A stretch of DNA of 64,000 nt, taken from Neisseriaceae bacterium CLB008. Lineage in GTDB: Bacteria > Pseudomonadota > Gammaproteobacteria > Burkholderiales > Neisseriaceae. How positions within the stretch are numbered: the stretch's first letter is position 1; the number at the start of each line of letters is the position of its first letter. The notes under the pieces are model-generated. The model was not told the DNA's origin, ran no database searches, and was given only the letters and a program-made list of their open reading frames with translations. The DNA lies in the NCBI GenBank assembly GCA_041228285.1, contig CP166133.1:1612001-1676000 (forward strand), written 5' to 3'. A program made the position numbers and the translations under genes. Positions 45,119 to 52,747 of the stretch are shown in pieces.

Positions 45119-46513
45119 TTAGGCAATACGAAAATGGTAAGACTTCACCCGCGTCAGCTGGGCATAGCCCAAGCTGGATAAAGAAATGCCGTGGCCGGTG
45201 TCTTTCACGCCGGTCCACGCCAGCGCTGGATCAAGATAATCACAGCGATTCATGAATACGGTGCCGGTTTCAATCTCGGCGGCCAGGCGCGCCGCCGCCG
45301 TCTCGTCCTGAGTCCAGATGGATGCGGTCAAGCCATAGTCGCTGTCGTTCATGAGGCGAACCGCCTCTGCATCCCCTTCGACCTTCATGATGCCGACTAC
45401 CGGGCCAAAGCTCTCTTCCGTCATCACCCGCATCGTGTGGTCAACCCCCACCAAAACCTGCGGTGCCAGATACGGCGTCCCGGCTTGACTCAACGGGAAG
45501 TCGGCCTCATCAATCAACGCCTTAGCACCCTGCTGCACCGCCTCGGCAATTTGGCCCCGAACAAAATCAGCCGCCGACACCTTCACCAGCGGCCCTAAAT
45601 TGGTGTTGGCCTCGCTGGGATTGCCCAGACGGTATTGGCGCGTATGGCCCACAAAGGCCGCGACAAAGTCATCGTAGACGGCTGCGTCTACATAAATACG
45701 CTCAATGCCACAGCAAGACTGGCCAGAATTAAAGAAGGCGCCATCGACTAAGTTTTCGGCCGCAACGGCCACATCGGCATCGGCCCGAACGTAGGCAGGG
45801 TCTTTACCGCCAAGCTCCAAGCCGGCGCCAATAAAGCGCTGGCTGAGCGCGGCCTGTACTTGATGGCCGCCGCTCACCGAGCCGGTAAAGGCCACAAAAT
45901 CTACTGCCTCAGAGCGCAATAAGGCATCTGTATCCTGATGGCTTAAATGTAGATGCTGAAACACGCCGGCAGGCAGGCCTGCCGCATCAAACGCGGCTTG
46001 AAACCATTCGGCCACGGCCGGCGTTTGTGAGGAGTGTTTCAGCAACACCACATTCCCTGCCGCCAGCGCGGGCACAATGCTGTTGACTGCGGTTAAGAAA
46101 GGATAATTCCAAGGCGCCACCACCAAGACCGTGCCCACCGGCTCGTGCCGTAAAAAGCGCTTGAACCCTGCCTTTTCAGCCGGCACCACATCGGCTAACG
46201 CCTCTTCGGCAATCGCCAACATGTGGCGGGCGCGTTCCTCTAAACCCCTGACCTCGCCCGGCGATTGGCTAATCGGGCGGCCCATGCTTTGGGTAATGGT
46301 GTGGGCAACGTCATCTTGATGAGCCACCAGCCAATCAATGGCGGCACCAATCAAGCGCTTGCGTTCGGCCAGCGGCGTGTTGTTCCAGCCCCCTTGGGCA
46401 CTTTTAGCGGCGGCAATGGCCGCATCAATACCGGCTTTATCGGCGTAGTTTTTGGTGTAAAGCGCTTGCCCATCAATAGGTGAAACCACGGTAAATGTTT
46501 GCTTCATATTCAA
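45119..46513 (-). CDS. Aldehyde dehydrogenase (NAD(P)+-dependent)
   Basis: A 464-residue aldehyde dehydrogenase. The catalytic Cys lies in NSGQSCCGIERIYV, the general-base Glu in LELGGKDPAYV, and the cofactor region in VAPWNYPFLTAVNS. Members of this subgroup often accompany the gamma-glutamyl ligase type of gene. The predicted step is oxidation of the gamma-glutamyl aldehyde to gamma-glutamyl-glycine. Spacing to both neighbours is 29-33 bp, typical of an operon. Confidence 0.93.
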   Translation of the reverse strand: MNMKQTFTVVSPIDGQALYTKNYADKAGIDAAIAAAKSAQGGWNNTPLAERKRLIGAAIDWLVAHQDDVAHTITQSMGRPISQSPGEVRGLEERARHMLAIAEEALADVVPAEKAGFKRFLRHEPVGTVLVVAPWNYPFLTAVNSIVPALAAGNVVLLKHSSQTPAVAEWFQAAFDAAGLPAGVFQHLHLSHQDTDALLRSEAVDFVAFTGSVSGGHQVQAALSQRFIGAGLELGGKDPAYVRADADVAVAAENLVDGAFFNSGQSCCGIERIYVDAAVYDDFVAAFVGHTRQYRLGNPSEANTNLGPLVKVSAADFVRGQIAEAVQQGAKALIDEADFPLSQAGTPYLAPQVLVGVDHTMRVMTEESFGPVVGIMKVEGDAEAVRLMNDSDYGLTASIWTQDETAAARLAAEIETGTVFMNRCDYLDPALAWTGVKDTGHGISLSSLGYAQLTRVKSYHFRIA

Positions 46514-46542
46514 TCCTTAGGGGTCTATCGAGACCATATCGT

Positions 46543-47922
46543 TTAAATAATTTCAAAATAGCGACGGCGTTCCCAATCGCTGACGTGTTTTTGAAACTCT
46601 CGCTCTTCCCATTCGCGGGTACTGGCGTAATGATCCACAAAGTCATCGCCCAGCCATTCACGCGCCGTGTCTGAGGCGCGTAGCCGCTGAGCCGCATCCC
46701 ATAGGCTACGCGGCAGCGTTAATTCTGGCGGCGGCGTCGCTGCATAGGCGTTGCCCTTATAGGCGGCATCTGGCTCAATCTGGTTGGCAATGCCGTGTAG
46801 GCCGGCAGCAAAAATGGCGGCCGCCACCAGATAAGGATTGCAGTCTGCCCCTGGCACTCGATATTCAATACGCTGTGATTTAGGGCTGCCGCTGATGGCG
46901 CGAATCGCCGTGGTGCGGTTGTCTAAGCCCCATAAGGCAGAGGTCGGCGCCCAATAGCCGGGCACCAAGCGGCGATAGCTGTTGATGGTCGGTGCATGAA
47001 TGGCCATTAAATCGGCCGCCATGTTCTGTAAGCCGCCGACAAACCAGCGCATCTCCTGGCTGATGTTGCCCGGCTGAGTATCGTCGTAAAAAGCGCTGCT
47101 GCCATCAGAGCGTTTGAGCGACACGTGTACATGACCGCCCTGACCCGCATGATCTTGATGCCACTTAGCCATGAACGACACCATGCGGCCCTGCTTTTGT
47201 GCCAATACTTTAGAATAGGTTTTAAACAAGGCCGCATTGTCGGCAGCCAAATGGGTTTCCATCACCTGAAGGGCCACTTCTAGCTGGCCTGGGCCCGTTT
47301 CTTCATGGAAGCTTTCTACTGGAATTTGCATGTGGTTACACACGCCTAAAAGGCCTTCATAAAAATCATTGTTCACGCCGGTACGCAAAATGGAATAACC
47401 AAACGGGCCATGCCCCAGAGGAATGGGCTCATAAAAATCGCGGGCGCGTAAGGATTCATGCGACTCATTGGTGACCAGCATTTCATATTCAAAGCCGGCG
47501 GCGGTTTCAAAACCCATCTCCTGAGCACGCGCCAATACTTTATTCAGAATTTGTCGCGGACACAGCGGCTTCATGTGGCCAATAATTTGCCCCGGCACCA
47601 AGATCGTGCCCTGCTCTAGCGGTAGCTCGCGCCATAGCTCAGGCAATAGCTGCACTTGAGCATCGGCGTAGCCCGTGGCCCAGCCCGATAGATTGATGTT
47701 GTCAAACAGCTCATCGTTGACGTCCCAGCCAAACACCACGTCGCAGAACGCAAAATGATTGTCTAATGCCGATAAGAACTTCTCGGTCGCCATGAACTTG
47801 CCCGCCATCACGCCATCCAGATCAAAAAAGCCCACTTTGACGTGTTTAATCTCGCGATCGGCAATCAGTTGACGTAAATCAGCCACAGCACGTTCGCGGT
47901 TGGCCTTAATCTCTGTTTCCAT
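46543..47922 (-). CDS. Gamma-glutamyl-amine ligase, glutamine synthetase family (PuuA/IpuC/GlnA4-like)
   Basis: A 459-residue ATP-dependent ligase that joins the gamma-carboxyl of glutamate to an amine. GS-fold motifs are EETGPGQLEV (metal-binding Glu), GQGGHVHVSL (His), NSYRRLVPGYWAPTSALWG (ATP site) and RIEYRVPGADCNPYLV. It lacks the canonical GlnA NKFGE-type signals and the adenylylation loop, and is placed with amine catabolic genes, so it is not the housekeeping glutamine synthetase. The co-encoded EutH permease and Fe-alcohol dehydrogenase point to ethanolamine as the amine. Confidence 0.88.
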   Translation of the reverse strand: METEIKANRERAVADLRQLIADREIKHVKVGFFDLDGVMAGKFMATEKFLSALDNHFAFCDVVFGWDVNDELFDNINLSGWATGYADAQVQLLPELWRELPLEQGTILVPGQIIGHMKPLCPRQILNKVLARAQEMGFETAAGFEYEMLVTNESHESLRARDFYEPIPLGHGPFGYSILRTGVNNDFYEGLLGVCNHMQIPVESFHEETGPGQLEVALQVMETHLAADNAALFKTYSKVLAQKQGRMVSFMAKWHQDHAGQGGHVHVSLKRSDGSSAFYDDTQPGNISQEMRWFVGGLQNMAADLMAIHAPTINSYRRLVPGYWAPTSALWGLDNRTTAIRAISGSPKSQRIEYRVPGADCNPYLVAAAIFAAGLHGIANQIEPDAAYKGNAYAATPPPELTLPRSLWDAAQRLRASDTAREWLGDDFVDHYASTREWEEREFQKHVSDWERRRYFEII

Positions 47923-47996
47923 GTAAATCTCCTTTGTTTTTAAGGGTTTTTCTACGTTTTACGGGCGTATCTTCGCCTCTTAAAAATAGAATAAAC

Positions 47997-48002
47997 ATTA
48001 TA
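47997..48002 (-). promoter_or_regulatory. Putative -10 box of the ligase operon promoter
   Basis: On the minus strand a perfect TATAAT lies 75 bp before the ligase start. The -35 region falls at about 48020-48026, inside the left arm of the palindrome at 48023-48042, and is weak. Confidence 0.5.
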
Positions 48003-48022
48003 TTTGATAAAATCAAGAACAA

Positions 48023-48042
48023 TTTGGAACAAAAATTCCAAA
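48023..48042. promoter_or_regulatory. Candidate RpiR operator
   Basis: TTTGGAA-N6-TTCCAAA is a perfect 7-bp inverted repeat located between the two divergent promoters, touching the -35 region of the ligase operon and adjacent to that of the regulator gene. TGGAA/TTCCA arms are in keeping with several RpiR-family operators. Position strongly suggests autoregulation and control of the operon. Confidence 0.6.
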
Positions 48043-48044
48043 CA

Positions 48045-48075
48045 TTGCGGTCATGCCCCTTAAAAGCGATATAAT
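48045..48075 (+). promoter_or_regulatory. Putative promoter of the RpiR regulator gene (ethanolamine locus)
   Basis: A perfect TATAAT at 48070-48075 with TTGCGG at 48045-48050 (19-bp spacer, slightly long). Confidence 0.5.
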
Positions 48076-48099
48076 GCAATCATCCCGTCATGTTTGAAG

Positions 48100-48963
48100 A
48101 TGAAAGCGCCTATGCCCAACAACACCATAGCCGTGCGTTTGCGCGAAGATTACAACGCTTACACACCGGCTGAACGCAAAGTCGCCCGTGTGTTACTGAA
48201 TCAATATCCACTCGCCGGCCTCGAGACCATCGCCCAACTGGCGCAAAAATCTGCCGCCAGCGGCCCCACCGTATTGCGTCTAGTCGCCAAGCTCGGCTTT
48301 AATGGCTATGTGGCCTTCCAAGAGGCGCTGCGCGCAGAGCTAGACGCCAAGCTACAGTCGCCGCTCTTGCGGCGCGATCCCAACCTCATGACCGACAACC
48401 AAGGCTTTGCGCATGGGTTTATCAATAATATTCAGCAGTTATTGCAACAGACGGCCGAGCATTTATTGCTGGCTGATTTTGAAACCGTGGTCGAGTGGTT
48501 GGGCCAACCACGCCATCGCTTATGGATCATCGGTGGCTACATCACCGGCTCTTTGGCCGAATATTTCGGCCATCACCTACAGGCTATCCGCCCGCAGGTG
48601 TCGCTATTGCGCCCGATGCCCAGAACCTGGGTTGAGCACATCGTCGACATGGGTAAAAATGATGTGTTGATTGTGTTTGATATTCGCCGCTATTGGCCTG
48701 AGTTGGCCACCTTGGTGACGCTGGCAAAAGAGCGTAAATGCCGCATTGTCCTCATCACCGACCAATGGACATCGCCCGTGGCCAGCCAGGCCGACGTCGT
48801 GCTCACCGCCTATACTGAAGGGCGTTCTGGCTGGGACACCAACGTGTCAGTGATGCTGTTGATCGACACGCTGATCGCCGCCTTAAATAACCGCGACTGG
48901 GAAGAAACCAAAAGCCGTTTGCAGCAGTTGGAAAACCTGCGCAAGCAGTTTCAGCTGGATTAA
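48100..48963 (+). CDS. RpiR-family regulator divergent from the ethanolamine-type operon
   Basis: A 287-residue regulator with an N-terminal helix-turn-helix (TPAERKVARVLLN, then AQKSAASGPTVLRLVAKLGFNGYVAFQEALR) and a SIS-type effector domain (RLWIIGGYITGSLAEYFGHHL, about residues 140-260). The frame begins at a TTG (48094); ATG 48100 is preferred, with ATG 48112 as alternative. It is transcribed away from the ligase gene with the palindrome and two promoters in between. RpiR regulators commonly sense sugar phosphates, so a non-sugar ligand here would be unusual. Confidence 0.88.
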   Translation: MKAPMPNNTIAVRLREDYNAYTPAERKVARVLLNQYPLAGLETIAQLAQKSAASGPTVLRLVAKLGFNGYVAFQEALRAELDAKLQSPLLRRDPNLMTDNQGFAHGFINNIQQLLQQTAEHLLLADFETVVEWLGQPRHRLWIIGGYITGSLAEYFGHHLQAIRPQVSLLRPMPRTWVEHIVDMGKNDVLIVFDIRRYWPELATLVTLAKERKCRIVLITDQWTSPVASQADVVLTAYTEGRSGWDTNVSVMLLIDTLIAALNNRDWEETKSRLQQLENLRKQFQLD

Positions 48964-48988
48964 GCCACTTTTTAATCGGCCAGAATGG

Positions 48989-49034
48989 ACCATGCCCCCG
49001 CCAACACGCTATCTGCGTTGTGCGGGGGCATGGT
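48989..49034. other. Strong GC-rich hairpin between convergent genes
   Basis: A 13-bp perfect stem (ACCATGCCCCCGC and its complement) continued by a partly paired inner stem. It lies between the RpiR gene and the small hypothetical gene, which converge. No T run is present, but it could end both transcripts. Confidence 0.6.
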
Positions 49035-49055
49035 TGATTACCGGCCTAGGCTGCC

Positions 49056-49304
49056 TTATTTGGATTCGCGGGCGCGGCCTTCTAAGGTAAAGTATTCGAC
49101 CACGTCTTCTGGGAAGCCTCGTTTGGCCTGCTCCAATACGCCATGCACTTCTGGCATGGCGGCCGTACCGCCGTCAACTAACTTTTGCGCATGCACGAAT
49201 GCCTTGAAAAAAGCCTCTTGCAGCTGGGCATATTGGGCCCGAAACTGTGCGTCTGCCTCATATTGTTCTATGAGTTCTTGCCGTCTGATTTTATCGTAAC
49301 TCAT
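49056..49304 (-). CDS. Small hypothetical soluble protein
   Basis: An 82-residue charged, helix-forming protein (EQYEADAQFRAQYAQLQEAFFKAFVHAQKL) with no membrane segment. I do not recognise the family. A clear AAGGAG Shine-Dalgarno precedes the ATG by 8 bases, which supports it as a real gene. It lies between the RpiR gene (convergent) and a repeat-rich spacer. Confidence 0.65.
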   Translation of the reverse strand: MSYDKIRRQELIEQYEADAQFRAQYAQLQEAFFKAFVHAQKLVDGGTAAMPEVHGVLEQAKRGFPEDVVEYFTLEGRARESK

Positions 49305-49431
49305 GTTATAAACTCCTTGTGTAGAATCATGACTATATCACCCTTCTCAAGACATCGCATGATTTTCGATTATTTTGACAAAACGGCCTATAGCCCGTGG
49401 GCTGGTGCTGTCAGGGGTATTCAGTCAATCG

Positions 49432-49457
49432 GTGGGTAGGCTGCGCTTTACCCACCC
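49432..49457. repeat. Palindromic repeat, copy A
   Basis: Arms GTGGGTA and TACCCAC flank GGCTGCGCTT; identical to copy B at 49544-49569. Such GGGTGGGTAAAGCGCAGC-like sequences occur as dispersed intergenic repeats in several proteobacteria. Confidence 0.75.
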
Positions 49458-49543
49458 GATGCGATGTATTGATTCTCAGCGGCTGCTTTACCGTAGGGTG
49501 GGTCGTGACCCACGCGGTTTTTATGCCTTATGGTTCAAAGGCC

Positions 49544-49569
49544 GTGGGTAGGCTGCGCTTTACCCACCC
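49544..49569. repeat. Palindromic repeat, copy B
   Basis: Exact copy of the repeat at 49432-49457, 112 bp away, followed by CCTACC. Confidence 0.75.
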
Positions 49570-49585
49570 TACCAGATGCAGCCAC

Positions 49586-49609
49586 AAAAAAGCCGCCCGC
49601 AGGCGGCTT
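49586..49609 (-). terminator. Rho-independent terminator after the acyl-CoA ligase gene
   Basis: On the minus strand AAGCCGCC-TGCG-GGCGGCTT is followed by a T run, 15 bp past the ligase stop. Confidence 0.88.
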
Positions 49610-49623
49610 CTCTCACACACAGC

Positions 49624-51264
49624 TTACTTAGGTTCTTCTTCCACCAACATCGCCCGCAACACCTTTTTCTGGATTTTACCGGTTGAGGTTTTCGGGATGT
49701 CCTCGGTGAACACCACTTTTTTCACCACTTTAAAGCTGGCTAAATGTTCACGGCAATAGGCCACGATGTCGTCTTTGGTGACCTGCTCTTGACCTGACTT
49801 CAAGGTAATGAAGGCACAAGGCACTTCGCCCCAATAGTCGTCGGGTGCAGCCACCACGGCCACTTCCAAAATGGCAGGATGGTTGTATAAGGCATTTTCT
49901 ACTTCAAGGCTGGAAATATTTTCGCCGCCCGAAATAATGATGTCCTTAGAGCGATCGCGAATCTGCACATAGCCATCTTCGTACCACACACCCACGTCAC
50001 CCGTGTGAAACCAATCCTGTTCAAAGGCTTTGGCGGTTTCGGCAGGATTGTCTAAATACCCTTTCATCACGCTGTTGCCGCGTACCCATAACTCACCCAC
50101 GGTGTCGCCATCTTTAGGCACGGCGCGCCCTTCCTCGTCGGCCACCTTCATGTCGCTCATGGATAAGGAATACACGCCTTGGCGCGCCATTTTGGTGGCT
50201 TTTTGGGTGGCGTCTAGCCCCACCCAATCGTCTTGAGGCTCGCACACCAAGCTTGGCCCATAGGTTTCGGTTAAGCCATACAGGTGCACCACGTTAATGC
50301 CCAAGGCCTCCATTTTGGCAATGGTGGCCGAAGCCGGTGCCGCGCCACCAGTGGCGATTTTAACCGCATGGTCGAACGGCTTTTGCACCTCTTTCGGGGC
50401 ATTCACCATCATGTTGAGCACGATGGGTGCGGCACACATATGGGTGACTTTATGAGTGGCGATGGCGTTAAAAATCGCTTCCGGCCGCGGCTGACGCAGG
50501 CACACGCTGGTGCCGGCAATCGCCGCTACCGCCCAAGGGTAACACCAGCCGTTGCAGTGAAACATCGGCAGCGTCCACAAATACACCGATCCTGGCAACA
50601 GCCCAATGCCGATGATATTGCTTAAGGCATTGAGGTGAGCACCACGATGGTGGTAAACCACGCCCTTAGGCTGGCCGGTGGTGCCCGAGGTGTAGTTCAG
50701 TGAGATGGCCTGCCATTCGTCGGCCACTTCGGCATAGGCATAATCCACGCTGCCCTTAGCCCGCAAGGTTTCGTAGTCGATGCTGCCAATGAGGGCCCCG
50801 CCGCTGTAATTCACGTCATCAACGTCTACCACCAGCGGTTTTTGCTGGCAGCTGGCCAAAGCACCGCTGGCCGTGGCGTGAAACTCCTTATCGGTAAACA
50901 ACACCTTGGTGCCGCTGTGATCCAAGATGTAGGCCAGCGTCTTAGCGTCTAAGCGGGTGTTCATGGTGTTCAACACCCCGCCCACCATCGCCACGGCAAA
51001 ATGTAGCTCCAACATTTCCGGCACATTGGGCAACAGCGTCGACACCACGTCGCCCGTGCCAATGCCTTGCTGGGCCAAAGCATCTGCCATTTGGCGACAG
51101 CGTGCATAGGTTTCCCCCCAAGTGCGCTGAACCGGGCCGTGAATCACGGCCAAGCGATCGCGGTGCGCCATAGCGCTGCGGCGCAAGAAGGTCAGCGGCG
51201 TCAAGGCTGAGAAGTTGGCCGGATTGGGCGGCAAAGCGTCGTTAAAACGGTTGATTGCGTTCAT
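49624..51264 (-). CDS. Acyl-CoA synthetase (AMP-forming), DmdB-like
   Basis: A 546-residue ligase that activates a carboxylic acid with ATP and CoA. The start is ATG 51264 (MNAINRF) with a GGGAG Shine-Dalgarno. Motifs are YTSGTTGQPKGVVYHHRG (AMP-binding), LYGLTETYGP, and the C-terminal DRSKDIIISGGENISSLEVE and STGKIQKK with the catalytic Lys. The length and order resemble medium-chain and 3-methylmercaptopropionyl-CoA ligases (DmdB); the acid used here is not known. Last gene of the six-gene minus-strand operon that begins with malonyl-CoA decarboxylase. Confidence 0.92.
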   Translation of the reverse strand: MNAINRFNDALPPNPANFSALTPLTFLRRSAMAHRDRLAVIHGPVQRTWGETYARCRQMADALAQQGIGTGDVVSTLLPNVPEMLELHFAVAMVGGVLNTMNTRLDAKTLAYILDHSGTKVLFTDKEFHATASGALASCQQKPLVVDVDDVNYSGGALIGSIDYETLRAKGSVDYAYAEVADEWQAISLNYTSGTTGQPKGVVYHHRGAHLNALSNIIGIGLLPGSVYLWTLPMFHCNGWCYPWAVAAIAGTSVCLRQPRPEAIFNAIATHKVTHMCAAPIVLNMMVNAPKEVQKPFDHAVKIATGGAAPASATIAKMEALGINVVHLYGLTETYGPSLVCEPQDDWVGLDATQKATKMARQGVYSLSMSDMKVADEEGRAVPKDGDTVGELWVRGNSVMKGYLDNPAETAKAFEQDWFHTGDVGVWYEDGYVQIRDRSKDIIISGGENISSLEVENALYNHPAILEVAVVAAPDDYWGEVPCAFITLKSGQEQVTKDDIVAYCREHLASFKVVKKVVFTEDIPKTSTGKIQKKVLRAMLVEEEPK

Positions 51265-51281
51265 GCTGTGTACTCCCATGC

Positions 51282-52664
51282 TCAAGATTCCTTCGTCTCA
51301 TGCTCAGGCTCGCCGCTAGGCTCGCCACGGCCTTGCAGCCAATTGCGCTCTAATAAGATGTACAGCACAATCCCAATGCCTAAACCCCAGGTCGCGCCCT
51401 TCACCGCCAAGATGGCGCCGATCATGATGGCCACGCCGCGCTCCACATTGCTGCGATTGGCCAACATTTCAATAGCCAAATAACCACATAAATAGCCCTG
51501 AATCAACAAGGTAATCACCATGCCTAAGTTTAAGCCAGGCTTGAGTAAAGACACAATCGGCACAAACATCATGGCGATACTCATGCCCCAGAACAAGCTG
51601 GTGGCACCGCCCCAATAGCTGTCGACCACTTTACGCGGATTACTGGCGTAGCGATTGATCACCAAAACCTGACCGCCGGTCCAAGACGGACCAGACAAGC
51701 CCAACATTGGTGCCACCATGCCGTGAATAAAGTTACGAATGGCACAAATAATGCTGTTACGCTGCGGGCTAAAGGTTAGTTTCTCGTCTGGGCGCGCCTC
51801 ATCGGCACGCTTAAACATAGAGTCGATCACCAAAATATCGCCAAAGGCAATGATGTAGGCGGCAAAAGCCAAAGGCAGCGCATCAATAAAATACTGTAGC
51901 GACGGCAGGCCTAGACCAAACACCGAGTAGTTCTGGATGATTTCTGTAACCGGGAACGACACCACGCCCCATTCTAAGGTCGGCATGGCCACTTCACCGA
52001 TCACAATCCCGAACACATAGGCCACCAAGAACGGTACGGCAATGCCGTATTGGGCCACGTAGCGGAATAAGGGATAACGTTTACGCAGCGGCGCAGCGGT
52101 TTCCGAAAACAGCATAAAGAAGGCAAAGGCAGAGCCAAACAGGCCGGTGATCGGCATGCTCCAAATGCGGCCATCGGTGCCAAATTGAGAAATAATCGAC
52201 GACACGCCCGCGCCAATCAAAATCCCCGCCTTAATCGACTCCGGCATGCGTTTCACCATCGCGTCGGCGCCTTTAAACACCCCCAGTCCTAGGAAAATCA
52301 CCGCCAGCGTGAGCTGTAAGGCAATCAGCGCCAAGATACGCGCCTCACCTTCGGGATAGCCCAATAGGAAGGCCACATAGAGCGGCAGCCCTGCGGTAAT
52401 CCAACCCGCAACAGAGGGATCACCAAAGCTGGTGTGCATTAAGTATAAGAAATTGTTCAAGACCACAAACGCCACTGCAATCTCGAACGGAATGCCCAAG
52501 ATTTGGGTCATTAAAGCCGTGATGCTCAAGGGCACGACGCATAAAATCATGCCCTGTAAAATATCGGGAATCTCCAGTTTGTAGTGAATAAAGGGTAGTC
52601 TAAGCTTCAGAATGCCCAAAGAGTACGGCTGTTCTGCGCCATCGGCACGTTTTTTAATGCTCAT
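51282..52664 (-). CDS. Multi-helix permease, NCS2/SulP-like fold
   Basis: A 460-residue inner-membrane protein with about 12-14 hydrophobic segments. The start is ATG 52664 (MSIKKRADGAEQ) with GGAGGGT upstream. The segment DILQGMILCVVPLSITALMTQILG and the central ISQFGTDGRIWS suggest the 7+7 inverted repeat fold of NCS2 or SulP permeases, but I cannot place it in a named substrate group. It lies 17 bp before the acyl-CoA ligase gene and probably imports the acid that the ligase activates. Confidence 0.75.
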   Translation of the reverse strand: MSIKKRADGAEQPYSLGILKLRLPFIHYKLEIPDILQGMILCVVPLSITALMTQILGIPFEIAVAFVVLNNFLYLMHTSFGDPSVAGWITAGLPLYVAFLLGYPEGEARILALIALQLTLAVIFLGLGVFKGADAMVKRMPESIKAGILIGAGVSSIISQFGTDGRIWSMPITGLFGSAFAFFMLFSETAAPLRKRYPLFRYVAQYGIAVPFLVAYVFGIVIGEVAMPTLEWGVVSFPVTEIIQNYSVFGLGLPSLQYFIDALPLAFAAYIIAFGDILVIDSMFKRADEARPDEKLTFSPQRNSIICAIRNFIHGMVAPMLGLSGPSWTGGQVLVINRYASNPRKVVDSYWGGATSLFWGMSIAMMFVPIVSLLKPGLNLGMVITLLIQGYLCGYLAIEMLANRSNVERGVAIMIGAILAVKGATWGLGIGIVLYILLERNWLQGRGEPSGEPEHETKES

Positions 52665-52747
52665 TGTTATGACCCTCCAGATGCGCGCGTTCCACTGCGT
52701 CACCTATAAGTTTTTTCGTTTTAAGTTTATTTCCTCTATATCAACTG

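Larger units (their letters stand above)
49305..49585. other. Spacer with short palindromic repeats
   Basis: Holds two identical 26-bp copies of a repeat with GTGGGTA and TACCCAC arms around a 10-base loop (49432-49457 and 49544-49569) and between them a related GTGGGTC-GT-GACCCAC hairpin (49498-49513). No gene is seen. Diverged copies lie in 27850-28333. Confidence 0.7.

Noticed and set aside
46543-47922. Housekeeping glutamine synthetase GlnA
   Set aside because: The gene lies in an amine-type catabolic operon and lacks the GlnA adenylylation-site context; PuuA/IpuC/GlnA4-like is the better reading.
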